This document shows, piece by piece, positions 56,744 to 64,000 of a stretch of 64,000 nucleotides of DNA (the stretch's first letter is position 1; each line of letters starts with the position of its first letter). Made by a program: the position numbers and the translations under genes. This stretch comes from Streptomyces fodineus. GTDB taxonomy: Bacteria > Actinomycetota > Actinomycetes > Streptomycetales > Streptomycetaceae. The notes below the pieces were generated by a model. The model ran no database searches. It saw only the letters and a program-made list of their open reading frames with translations, and was not told where the DNA came from. Location: contig NZ_CP017248.1 in assembly GCF_001735805.1 (NCBI RefSeq), positions 4,092,001 through 4,156,000 of the forward strand, read 5' to 3'.

Positions 56744-58513
56744 TCACGAACCCGTGACCGAGAAGGTGTCGGCCGCCACGTCGAAGTACTCCCGGGCCTC
56801 GCGCACCTTGCCGACCGGCGCCGACACCCACACGTCGTACATCCGCCCGGCCTCCTCCCAGCACAGGTCGTAGGTGTGGCGCGGGCCCTCCGCCGCGCTG
56901 AAGCCGTCCCAGGTGAACTCCCACAGCGCGGCCGGATGTCCGTCGTGCGTGGTGGGGGTGACCCGGCCGTCGTGGTAACCGGGATTGGCGGAAGGGCCTT
57001 TGGCGGCCGAGCGTTCCATCACCGCCTGCGGGCCGCCCGGTTGGGGATCGGCGACCTTGATGCCGAGGCGGAAGGTCTCCCCCGGCGAGAGGTAGAAGAC
57101 GCGCTCGCCCTGCGGGCTGCGGGTGAAGTCCTGTGGTACGGCGAGCGAGAAGCCTGCCGGGTCCCGGGCCGTGCGGTAACCGGAGGGCGCGGTGCGGGAG
57201 CCGGCCGGGCCCGGGCCGCTGGCCGTCGGGCGTGTCGTGGTGGGGGCCGGGCGCGAGGTCGGCGGCGCCGTCGGGCTCGTGCCGGTTCCGGTCGCCGGTG
57301 AGGTCGCCGTGCCGCCGGGGCTGCCGCCGCCCCCGCCGCCGTCCCCGTGCAGGAACAGCGCCGCCGCCGACACACCGGCCCCGGCCAGCGCGGCGACGAG
57401 CAGGGCCGCGACCAGCACCCCGCGCGTGGACGTCCGGGCCGGGGGCTCCGCCGCCGCTGCGGGCCCGGCGGGCGGCTGCGGTCCGCCGTACGGCAGGTCC
57501 TGCTGGGTCGGCGTGTAGGGCGCGGCGGCCTCGGGCGTACGGCTCCCCACCGCATCGCCCCTCGGCGTACGGCTCCCGGCCGCCCCGGACCACGGCGTCC
57601 GGCCGCCGCCGATCCAGTGCAGGGGACCGGAGGCGGTGGCACCGGACGGCGTGGCCGGTGCCTCCGGGGTCCGGCCGGTCTCCAGGAACGCCCGCAGCAT
57701 CTGCTCGGCGTCCGCCGCGCCGAGCCGCCGGTCGGGGTCGCGGTCCAGCAGCCCTCGTACGACCGGCAGCAGCGGCTCGGCCTGCTCGGGCGGCCGGATC
57801 TCGGCGGCGACGACGGCGTGCAGGATGCCGCCGATCGAGTCGCGCCGGAACGGCGACTCGCCGCTGAGCACCGTGCACAGCAGCGCACCCAGGGACCACA
57901 GGTCGGACTCCGGCCCGGTGCGCAGCCCCGACATCCGTTCCGGCGCGGTGTATTCGGGCGAGCCGACGAAGGAGCCGGTCTCGGTGAGGGTGGTGGCGCC
58001 CGCGACCTGCGCGATGCCGAAGTCGGTCAGCACGACCCGGCCGGTGCCGGACTCGACCAGCACGTTCGCGGGTTTGATGTCCCGGTGCAGCACCCCCGCC
58101 TCGTGCGCGGTGCGGACCGCGCTGAGCAGGGCGATGCCGATGCGCGCGGCCTCGGCGGCGTCGACCGGGCCCTGCCGGGAGATCAGGTCGGCGAGGGAGC
58201 CGCCGTCGACCAACTCCATGACGAGGTAAGGGCGTTCGTCCTGCTCCACCACATCGTGCACGACGATGATGTGCGGATGCCGCAGCCGGCCGACCGCCCG
58301 TGCCTCACGGAAGGTACGGTCCCGGCGGCGCCGGGCGTCGTCCTCGGAGAGGGAATCGTCCGGGAGGAGTTCCTTGACCGCGACACGCCGGCCCAGCACC
58401 TCGTCGTAGGCCCGCCACACGACGCCCATGCCGCCGCGCCCGATGCGTGCCTGAAGTCGGTACCGGCCCGCGATCACCCGGAAGTCGGCGCCCTCGGTCC
58501 CCATGGGCCCCAT
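56744..58513 (-). CDS. Membrane Ser/Thr protein kinase (589 residues)
   Basis: I use ATG 58513, with GGTGAGG 4-5 bases upstream; ATG 58504 or 58516 are also possible. The kinase has GRGGMGVV, the VAVKELLPD lysine, HRDIKPANVLV, LTDFGIAQ and SPEYTAPERM, all intact. A Thr/Pro/Gly linker precedes one helix (LVAALLVAALAGAGVSAAAL). The outer part is a Ser/Thr/Pro stalk and a ~140-residue domain starting RDPAGFSLAVPQDFTR. The same kind of domain occurs in three neighbours. Related S. coelicolor kinases have been linked to cell-wall synthesis control. Confidence 0.95.
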   Translation of the reverse strand: MGPMGTEGADFRVIAGRYRLQARIGRGGMGVVWRAYDEVLGRRVAVKELLPDDSLSEDDARRRRDRTFREARAVGRLRHPHIIVVHDVVEQDERPYLVMELVDGGSLADLISRQGPVDAAEAARIGIALLSAVRTAHEAGVLHRDIKPANVLVESGTGRVVLTDFGIAQVAGATTLTETGSFVGSPEYTAPERMSGLRTGPESDLWSLGALLCTVLSGESPFRRDSIGGILHAVVAAEIRPPEQAEPLLPVVRGLLDRDPDRRLGAADAEQMLRAFLETGRTPEAPATPSGATASGPLHWIGGGRTPWSGAAGSRTPRGDAVGSRTPEAAAPYTPTQQDLPYGGPQPPAGPAAAAEPPARTSTRGVLVAALLVAALAGAGVSAAALFLHGDGGGGGGSPGGTATSPATGTGTSPTAPPTSRPAPTTTRPTASGPGPAGSRTAPSGYRTARDPAGFSLAVPQDFTRSPQGERVFYLSPGETFRLGIKVADPQPGGPQAVMERSAAKGPSANPGYHDGRVTPTTHDGHPAALWEFTWDGFSAAEGPRHTYDLCWEEAGRMYDVWVSAPVGKVREAREYFDVAADTFSVTGS

Positions 58514-58590
58514 CATGCCTCACCGGACCCGCGCGCTCCGGGGCGCCGATCGGCCAAGCCGGGCCGATCGACCAGCGGTTTTCGGCCGTA

Positions 58591-58660
58591 TCAGCCGCAG
58601 TTGGGCCGCGTCAGCCGTCGTGGGGCCGCATCAGCCGTCGTGGGGCCGCATCAGCCGTCG
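58591..58660. repeat. 20-bp tandem repeat across a kinase stop codon
   Basis: TCAGCCGTCGTGGGGCCGCA repeats at 58611-58630 and 58631-58650, with a diverged copy at 58591-58610 and a half copy at 58651-58660. The half copy's first three bases are the stop codon of the downstream-ending kinase (58651). Confidence 0.8.
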
Positions 58661-60414
58661 TTCGGCTGTTGCCAGCTCTGCAGCACCCACTTGAACTGCT
58701 TGCTGGTCCTCGCCCAGTCCTTGGCCGGCGTCGACATGTAGATGGCGTACTCGATGCCGGCGCGCGAGAAGTACGTCTCCTCGATCGCGTGGCGCGGACC
58801 GGCGACGTGGGGAGGGTCCTTCTTCAGCGCGTTCCAGGTGTACTCCCACAGCGAGCCGTTGCGGTCGCGGTAGATGTTCGCCTGCATGGTCACTTTTTTG
58901 TAGGCGACCAGCCGCTGCAGCTGCTGTTCCAGGTCCTTCTGGTGCTCATAGGCGTTGGCGAAGTCCGGGGAGCTGTCGACGGCGATGCGGACGAAGTGGT
59001 ATCCGCCGTCCGGGGAGTAATCGATCTGCTTGAGGTTGCCCTTGAGCTCGTAGATGCTCCGCTTCCAGCCGTCGGGCAGGGAGAGGCTGAAACCGAGCGG
59101 GTCGTGGTAGGTCTTCCAGCTGGCGGGCACGTTTCCGTCGGCGCCCGGCGCGGTGCTGCCGCTCGCCGAGGGTGAGGTCGTGGCCGGGCCCGCGCCGCCG
59201 CCCGACCCGGTGTTCTGCTTCGTGCCGCCCCACTCCTGGAAAGCCACCGCCGCGCCACCGCCGAGCACGGCCGCGACGGCGACGACGAGCACGAGGGTAC
59301 GCAGCCGGCGCCGGGGCCGTACCGGCGGTGGGTCCTGGGGAGTCGGGGCGACGGCCGTCGGCCCGGTCATGGAACGGCCCGGGGCGGCAGGGGCGCCCGA
59401 GCCGTAACCGGACGTGGTTCCTGAAGAGCCGTAACCGGAGGTGGCTCCTGTGGAGCCGTACTCCGAAGTGGCCGGCCCGGCGCCGCCGTACCCCGAAGCG
59501 GCCGTTGCTGCGCCGTAAGCCGAGGTGCTCGGGCCGCCGGTGTGGGCGCCCGAGCCCTGGGCCGGGATGAAGGTCTGGGCCGTGTGCGGGCTGCGACCCT
59601 CCGCCACGTCGGTGAGCAGCTGCTCCGCCTCCGCCGCGCCCGGCCGCCGGTCCGGTTCCTTGCGCAGCAGGGCGGATATGACCGGGCCGAGCGGACCGGC
59701 GTGGCGCGGCTCGTCGGCCTGCTCCTCCACGACCGCCTGCATGGTGCTCAGCGGTGAGGTACGGCGGAACGGCGAACGGCCCTCGACCGCCGTGTACAGC
59801 GTCGCGCCCAGCGCCCACAGGTCCGAGGACGGGCCGGGGTCGTGGCCGCGCACCCGCTCGGGCGCGAGGTAGTCGACCGAGCCGACGACCTCTCCGGTGC
59901 GGGTGATGGTGGTGTCGCCCTCTATCTGGGCGATGCCGAAGTCGGTGAGCAGGACCCGGCCGTCCCTGCCGAGCAGCACGTTGCCGGGTTTCACGTCCCG
60001 GTGCAGTACGCCGGCGGAGTGCGCGGCGCGCAGCGCCCGCAGCACCCACAGCCCGATGCGCGCGGCCTCCCTGGGCTCCACCCGCCCGCGCTCCTTGACC
60101 GCGTCGGCCAGCGAGTTGCCCTCGACCAGTTCCATGACGATCCACGGGCGGCCGTCGTGGTCGAGGACGTCGTGCACGGTGACGACGGCGGAGTGGTTGA
60201 TGCGCGCGGCGGCGCGGGCCTCGGCCCGGGTGCGGGCCAGCAGGACGGTCCGGTCGCTGTCGGAGACGTAGAGCGCGGCGGTCAACTCCTTGACGGCGAC
60301 CGTCCGGTTCAGCACCTCGTCGTGGGCACGCCATACCCGGCCCATGCCGCCGCTGCCGATGGAATCGGCAAGCCGGTAGCGGCCCGCTATGAGCAGGCCC
60401 TGCATCTGATTCAC
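58651..60414 (-). CDS. Membrane Ser/Thr protein kinase (587 residues)
   Basis: GTG 60414 has GGGG 4 bases upstream; ATG 60405 is the alternative. The kinase core is intact: GSGGMGRVW, VAVKELTA, HRDVKPGNVLL, LTDFGIAQ, DYLAPERV. A linker of SGYG-type repeats (TSGYGSSGTTSGYGSG) leads to one helix (LVLVVAVAAVLGGGAAVAF). The outer domain begins HDPLGFSLSLPDGWKR and contains YHFVRIAVDSS and SLWEYTWN, like its neighbours. It is in a same-strand run with the gene at 56744. Confidence 0.95.
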   Translation of the reverse strand: MNQMQGLLIAGRYRLADSIGSGGMGRVWRAHDEVLNRTVAVKELTAALYVSDSDRTVLLARTRAEARAAARINHSAVVTVHDVLDHDGRPWIVMELVEGNSLADAVKERGRVEPREAARIGLWVLRALRAAHSAGVLHRDVKPGNVLLGRDGRVLLTDFGIAQIEGDTTITRTGEVVGSVDYLAPERVRGHDPGPSSDLWALGATLYTAVEGRSPFRRTSPLSTMQAVVEEQADEPRHAGPLGPVISALLRKEPDRRPGAAEAEQLLTDVAEGRSPHTAQTFIPAQGSGAHTGGPSTSAYGAATAASGYGGAGPATSEYGSTGATSGYGSSGTTSGYGSGAPAAPGRSMTGPTAVAPTPQDPPPVRPRRRLRTLVLVVAVAAVLGGGAAVAFQEWGGTKQNTGSGGGAGPATTSPSASGSTAPGADGNVPASWKTYHDPLGFSLSLPDGWKRSIYELKGNLKQIDYSPDGGYHFVRIAVDSSPDFANAYEHQKDLEQQLQRLVAYKKVTMQANIYRDRNGSLWEYTWNALKKDPPHVAGPRHAIEETYFSRAGIEYAIYMSTPAKDWARTSKQFKWVLQSWQQPNDG

Positions 60415-60554
60415 GTTGCCCCGCAATGCTCTTGACAGGGTCAGACTAAGGACCGGCCCACCAACAGGGAACGGGCGGGGTGCCAAGGTGACAGCACTGT
60501 GACGCTTGTGGCCGCCGGAATCGGCCCGGACCGGTCAACCGGTATACAGGGCGC

Positions 60555-63299
60555 TCAACGCGTGTAGCGGTATGTCGCCGTCGCCTGCTCGTACAGCCGC
60601 GTCACCTCGTCCCGCTGGGTCTCCGGGCCGCGGACCTGGACGATGTGATAGCGGCCGTTCAGCAGGATCGCCATGTTCCGCACGAACAGGTCCTGCCCCT
60701 GGCCGTCGGTCCACGTGAACTGTCCCTCGGCCATGGTCCGTCCGCCCACCTCGATGGTTCTCAGCCCGGTGGCCGTGGCCCAGCTGGAGTTGCGGTACGG
60801 CTGGAGTTCGCTCTCCTTGTCCCTCTGGTAGGCCATCGGGTCACTGCCGTAGGTCGCGGCGCCGTCCCGTCCGGGTACGACGATCAGCTCGAAGTTCCCG
60901 TGCGCGTAGACCACCTGGCCGCTGCCGTTCTTCGGGGTGCGGTCCCAGCCCTTGGCCACGGCGACCTGGAAGCCCTCCGGGTCCCTGCGCAGGGTGAAGC
61001 CGTCGGCGACGGACGGATCGCCGCCGGTCTGGGTCTCGGTGGCGGGCGCGGAGGCGGAGGGGCCGCCGCTCTGGTTCGCGGAGGGCCGCTGTGTGGAGGA
61101 GGGCGCGGGACCGGCGTCCCCCGCGCTGCCCGTACGGTCCGTGCTGCCCGCGGCCCCGCTCGCCCCCTGCTTCGGCATGAACAGCAGCGCGTACGCGACC
61201 GCGCCGGCCAGCAGGAGCAGGATCAGCAGGAGCAGGGTCCGGCCGAGCCTGCGCGGCGAACGGGCCTCCTCCCTGGCTCTGGCCCGCTTGTGCCGGCCGT
61301 GCGGATGGACCTCGGGCAGCCCGGCGCGCCGCCGCCGCAGCCGCACCAGCTCCCCGCGGCGCCGGACGATCGGCAGCCGGCTCGGATCGGCGGGCGGCAC
61401 CGGCACGACATGGGTGCCGGCGTCCGGCTCGGGCGCAGAGCGCACCAGCGAGCGCAGCCAGCCGCTCAGCTCCTCGAAGTCCAGCCGCTCGGTGGGGTCC
61501 TGACGCAGCAGCGACTCCACGACCGGCCGGAGCGGGCCGCACTCCTCGGCGAAGGCGGGCGGCTCTGCGCACACCAGCTGCACCAGCTCGGCCGTCGACT
61601 CCTCCGGGTACGGCGCGTGCCCCTGCACCGCCCGGAACAGCAGCGCCCCGAGCGCCCACAGGTCGGTCGAGGGCCCGATCGGCGCCGCCAGCTGCCAGTT
61701 CTCGTGCACGGGCCCGGCCTGCTCCGGCGCCCACCGCTCGGTCACCGGCCCCACCACGGTCATCCGCACCTGCCGCGCCCGCTCGGCCTCCAGGGCGGTT
61801 CCGGGACCACGCCGGGTACCCGCCAGGGCCGCTGCGGGGTCGTTCCAGTGGGGGCGGGTGGGGGTGTCGGTGTGGTTCGGGTGCGTGCTGGAGGGGGGCG
61901 GGGTCGTGCCTTGGCGGGCCGGGACGGTGCCGTTCGGCAGGTCGGAGCCCCGGCGGGCGGGGGCGATGCCGGCGCCGTGGGCGGAGTCGAGGTTCGGGGC
62001 GGGCGGTTGGCCCGGGACGGACGCGTGGCCGGGGCGGTTGTTCGCCGGGGGGAGCCCGGGGCGGGGACCGCCGCTCAGGGCCGGGGAGGTGCCGGTGGAA
62101 CCGGGGCGCGGTGCGGCGCCGGGCCAGGGGGCGCCCTGCACTCCGTAGGGGTCGGCGATCCGGCCGGGCGGCGTGCTGGTGCCCGGGCCGCCGAGGTACG
62201 ACGACGTGCCCGTGCCGTCGGTCCGGTCGGCGCCGGTACCGCCCTCGGCGGGCGGCCGGGCCCCGGGCAGGGCGGCGCGCCCGTTCTGCCGGGCCTCCTG
62301 CACCCGGGCGGCGGCACGGGCGCCCGCCCGGTACGCCGCGATGGCCCCGGCGCGGGCGGCACGGATGTCCCCGCCGGTCTCCAGCGGACGCTGCCCCGCC
62401 TGGCCGGGCACACCGGCTGTGCCGGACGCCCCGTTGGCCCCCGGCACCGCGAGCCCTCCGGCCGCCCGTGCCTGGATCGCGGCCCGGCGCGCGGCCTCCG
62501 GATCGACGTCCGCGGACGGAACTGCGCCGGCACCGGAGTCATCCCCCCGGCCACCGGCGAACGGCGTGACCTCCGAACCCGTACCCGAACCGGAGCCGGC
62601 GCTCTCCGTCCCCGCTTGCCCGGTCACCGCCGCGGCGCCCGGGGACCCCTCCATGCCGTCCTGGGCCGGTACCGGGTCGTACCCGCACAGCGCCTCCTCC
62701 GCGGCGCCGACGGCGAGGCCGGTCAGCATCACCCGGCCGTCGTCGCAGACCAGAACCGTGCGGGCGGTGATGTTGCGGTGCACCCAGCCGTGGGCGTGCA
62801 GCACCCGGAGCGCCATGAGCACGTCGGAGGCGACCTCGGCGGCCCGGTACGGCGACAACGGCTGCTCGGCGAGCAGCGCGGCCAGCGGGCGGGCGGCCAC
62901 CCACTCGCTCACGATCCACAGCGAACCGCCCTCGGCGAACACGTCGAAGACCTGGTCGAGGCGCGGATGGTCGGGAATGCGGGCCGCCGCCTGCGCGGCC
63001 TCGACGGCACGGCGCACGGCCGGGTCGGCGGGCCGCCGGGTGGCGGTCCGGGCGTCCGGCGTCCGCCGGGCCCCGGCCCGGCCCCCGGCTCCGCGTTCAC
63101 GCGCGGTGAATCCCTCGGGCAGCCCCTCCGTGTCGAGCACCTCGGCCTCGACGACCTCCGGCAACGGCACCTGCCGGACGAGCACTTCCTGGCCGCTGTA
63201 GGTGTCGAAGGCGCGGGTCTCGGTGAGTTCGTACTCGTCGGAGGGCGGCAACGGCAGGCGGTAGCGGTCGGCGAGCACCCGACCCGCGTAGTCGTCCAC
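60555..63299 (-). CDS. Ser/Thr pseudokinase receptor (914 residues)
   Basis: GTG 63299 has GGGGAGG 5 bases upstream. The kinase fold lacks its catalytic residues: the ATP lysine is replaced in EVLVRQVPLPE, HRD is HRNITARTVLV, and DFG is LTGLAVG. A very long Pro/Gly/Ala-rich insertion (about 240-510) splits the lobe region before the second part (RWAPEQAGPVHENWQL, then STDLWALGALLFRAVQG). A helix (LLLLILLLLAGAVAYALLFM) and an outer domain (RRDPEGFQVAVAKGWDR) follow. It is likely a scaffold recruiting FHA or kinase partners, as with mycobacterial MviN; that is inference. Confidence 0.88.
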   Translation of the reverse strand: MDDYAGRVLADRYRLPLPPSDEYELTETRAFDTYSGQEVLVRQVPLPEVVEAEVLDTEGLPEGFTARERGAGGRAGARRTPDARTATRRPADPAVRRAVEAAQAAARIPDHPRLDQVFDVFAEGGSLWIVSEWVAARPLAALLAEQPLSPYRAAEVASDVLMALRVLHAHGWVHRNITARTVLVCDDGRVMLTGLAVGAAEEALCGYDPVPAQDGMEGSPGAAAVTGQAGTESAGSGSGTGSEVTPFAGGRGDDSGAGAVPSADVDPEAARRAAIQARAAGGLAVPGANGASGTAGVPGQAGQRPLETGGDIRAARAGAIAAYRAGARAAARVQEARQNGRAALPGARPPAEGGTGADRTDGTGTSSYLGGPGTSTPPGRIADPYGVQGAPWPGAAPRPGSTGTSPALSGGPRPGLPPANNRPGHASVPGQPPAPNLDSAHGAGIAPARRGSDLPNGTVPARQGTTPPPSSTHPNHTDTPTRPHWNDPAAALAGTRRGPGTALEAERARQVRMTVVGPVTERWAPEQAGPVHENWQLAAPIGPSTDLWALGALLFRAVQGHAPYPEESTAELVQLVCAEPPAFAEECGPLRPVVESLLRQDPTERLDFEELSGWLRSLVRSAPEPDAGTHVVPVPPADPSRLPIVRRRGELVRLRRRRAGLPEVHPHGRHKRARAREEARSPRRLGRTLLLLILLLLAGAVAYALLFMPKQGASGAAGSTDRTGSAGDAGPAPSSTQRPSANQSGGPSASAPATETQTGGDPSVADGFTLRRDPEGFQVAVAKGWDRTPKNGSGQVVYAHGNFELIVVPGRDGAATYGSDPMAYQRDKESELQPYRNSSWATATGLRTIEVGGRTMAEGQFTWTDGQGQDLFVRNMAILLNGRYHIVQVRGPETQRDEVTRLYEQATATYRYTR

Positions 63300-63462
63300 G
63301 TTGCCTCCCCCGGCCGCCCGGTTGGTCACATCCGTTCGCCTGGCGACCCGTTTCGCACACACTTCCGGCTGCGTACGGTCCGCAACCATTCACGATACGT
63401 GCCAGAGGCAACCCGCATTGAGTGGATGACGGATTCTCACGCCCCAAACCGGTGCCCGGTGT

Positions 63463-64000
63463 CTACGACTTGGGCTCGAAGGACGTCGTCAACGTCTTCC
63501 AGGTGTCCTTTCGCAGCTCGCTGTCCCAGTTCGCGGCCTTCGCGGTGTACATCAGCCCGTAACCGAGATGGCCGTTGACGACGAACCCGCGGTCGATGAC
63601 GCGGTACTTGGCGCCGTCGACGTAGGTGAACTCCCAGTCGGCCGTGTTCCAGCCTCGGTAGTCCACCTTCTCGATACGGATCCGCTGGTACTGGGAGCGC
63701 ACCATCCCGTGCTCCTGGTTCCTCCAGTCCGCCACCGGGTCGCTCTTGGGGCTGCCGGTCCAGCCGATGAGCAGCATCTGCCCGTCGGGTCCGGTGTAGC
63801 GGTCGCCCGCATCGCCGGTGGACTGGTACGACCACCCCTTGGGCAGCCCGATCGAGTACCCCTGGCCGCCCTTGCGGGTCGTCACGACCGGCGCGCTCCC
63901 GCCGCTCTTCGAGCCGGAGTCGCCGGACGAGCCGGTGGCCGCGCTCGTGTCGACCGCGTTGCCCGGCCCGGAACCGGTCCCGGACGACGGCCTCGCCCCG
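63463..64000 (-). CDS. C-terminal part of another Ser/Thr kinase receptor (truncated at window end)
   Basis: The frame stops at TAG 63463-63465 and runs off the window at 64000. The visible ~178 residues are a Gly/Ser linker (GSSGDSGSKSGGS) then an outer domain GYSIGLPKGWSYQST, MLLIGWTGSPKSDPVADW, WEFTYVDGAKYRVIDRG. This aligns with the outer domains of the two kinases and the pseudokinase next door, so the missing part is almost certainly a kinase. It is the fifth member of the cluster. Confidence 0.8.
   Translation of the reverse strand, partial: GARPSSGTGSGPGNAVDTSAATGSSGDSGSKSGGSAPVVTTRKGGQGYSIGLPKGWSYQSTGDAGDRYTGPDGQMLLIGWTGSPKSDPVADWRNQEHGMVRSQYQRIRIEKVDYRGWNTADWEFTYVDGAKYRVIDRGFVVNGHLGYGLMYTAKAANWDSELRKDTWKTLTTSFEPKS

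Noticed and set aside
1..64000. tRNA, rRNA, insertion sequences, integrase or attachment sites.
   Set aside because: Nothing was recognised by reading for cloverleaf-like elements, transposase motifs or direct-repeat-flanked inserts. Composition is uniform apart from the tracts listed. A covariance search would be needed to exclude small RNAs.

Overview
The window is chromosomal DNA from a Streptomyces (or a very close relative). The evidence is roughly 72% G+C with strong third-position bias, frequent GTG and TTG starts, purine-rich ribosome binding sites, and gene families typical of the genus: XRE/DUF397/ATPase triads, paired NlpC/P60 hydrolases, a PspC sensor-kinase locus and a cluster of Ser/Thr kinases. 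From memory, the gene order matches the S. coelicolor SCO4814 to SCO4775 neighbourhood read backwards. Part of the core (purH, purN, perM, sucD, sucC, pcrA/uvrD, an M23 peptidase and an AroQ chorismate mutase) is also clustered in mycobacteria. No rRNA, tRNA, CRISPR array, transposase or prophage gene was recognised.

Layout. 1-2.2 kb: the end of an FHA protein, coupled to a receptor kinase whose outer half looks like a lytic transglycosylase. 2.3-4.6 kb: a secreted I36-like protein, a WhiJ-type regulatory triad (DUF397, XRE, anti-sigma-like ATPase) and a degenerate ArsR remnant. 4.6-16 kb: housekeeping (purH-purN, sucC-sucD), with a PerM/DUF6350 membrane protein, a membrane-anchored sigma-like protein and a large secreted bulb-lectin protein between them. 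16.4-19.7 kb: two low-complexity secreted proteins. 19.9-28.7 kb: two divergent transcription units, MoxR ATPase-DUF5682-VWA to the left and SWIM zinc finger-DUF5691 to the right. 28.8-39.2 kb: a B12-dependent mutase small subunit, a lipase, an M23 peptidase, PcrA helicase, and two NlpC/P60 peptidases, the first behind a c-di-AMP riboswitch. 39.2-43.1 kb: a LiaFSR-like locus with two PspC proteins. 43.2-48.1 kb: small metabolic and hypothetical genes. 48.1-54.5 kb: guaA, an attenuator-controlled chorismate mutase, a GMC oxidoreductase and a succinate-semialdehyde dehydrogenase. 54.6-64 kb: five Ser/Thr kinase-type genes (one truncated, one a pseudokinase) and an MBL-fold hydrolase.

Most interesting reading. 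The 43-bp core between the MoxR and SWIM units holds two copies of the actinobacterial RecA-independent DNA-damage promoter (TTGTCRGTG-N8-TAnnnT, the PafBC element). They lie on opposite strands and form a 14-bp perfect inverted repeat. The rightward copy matches the consensus exactly and predicts a start of transcription at or next to the SWIM start codon. The leftward copy has one mismatch. The pcrA helicase gene in the same window has a third, perfect copy. I infer that the five-gene SWIM/DUF5691//MoxR/DUF5682/VWA module is a DNA-damage-induced system of unknown function.

Other regulatory highlights are a Phe/Tyr-coding leader peptide with a 14-bp terminator in front of chorismate mutase, a 20-bp perfect palindrome in front of the semialdehyde dehydrogenase operon, a four-copy 16-bp iteron array, and several short tandem-repeat arrays between genes.
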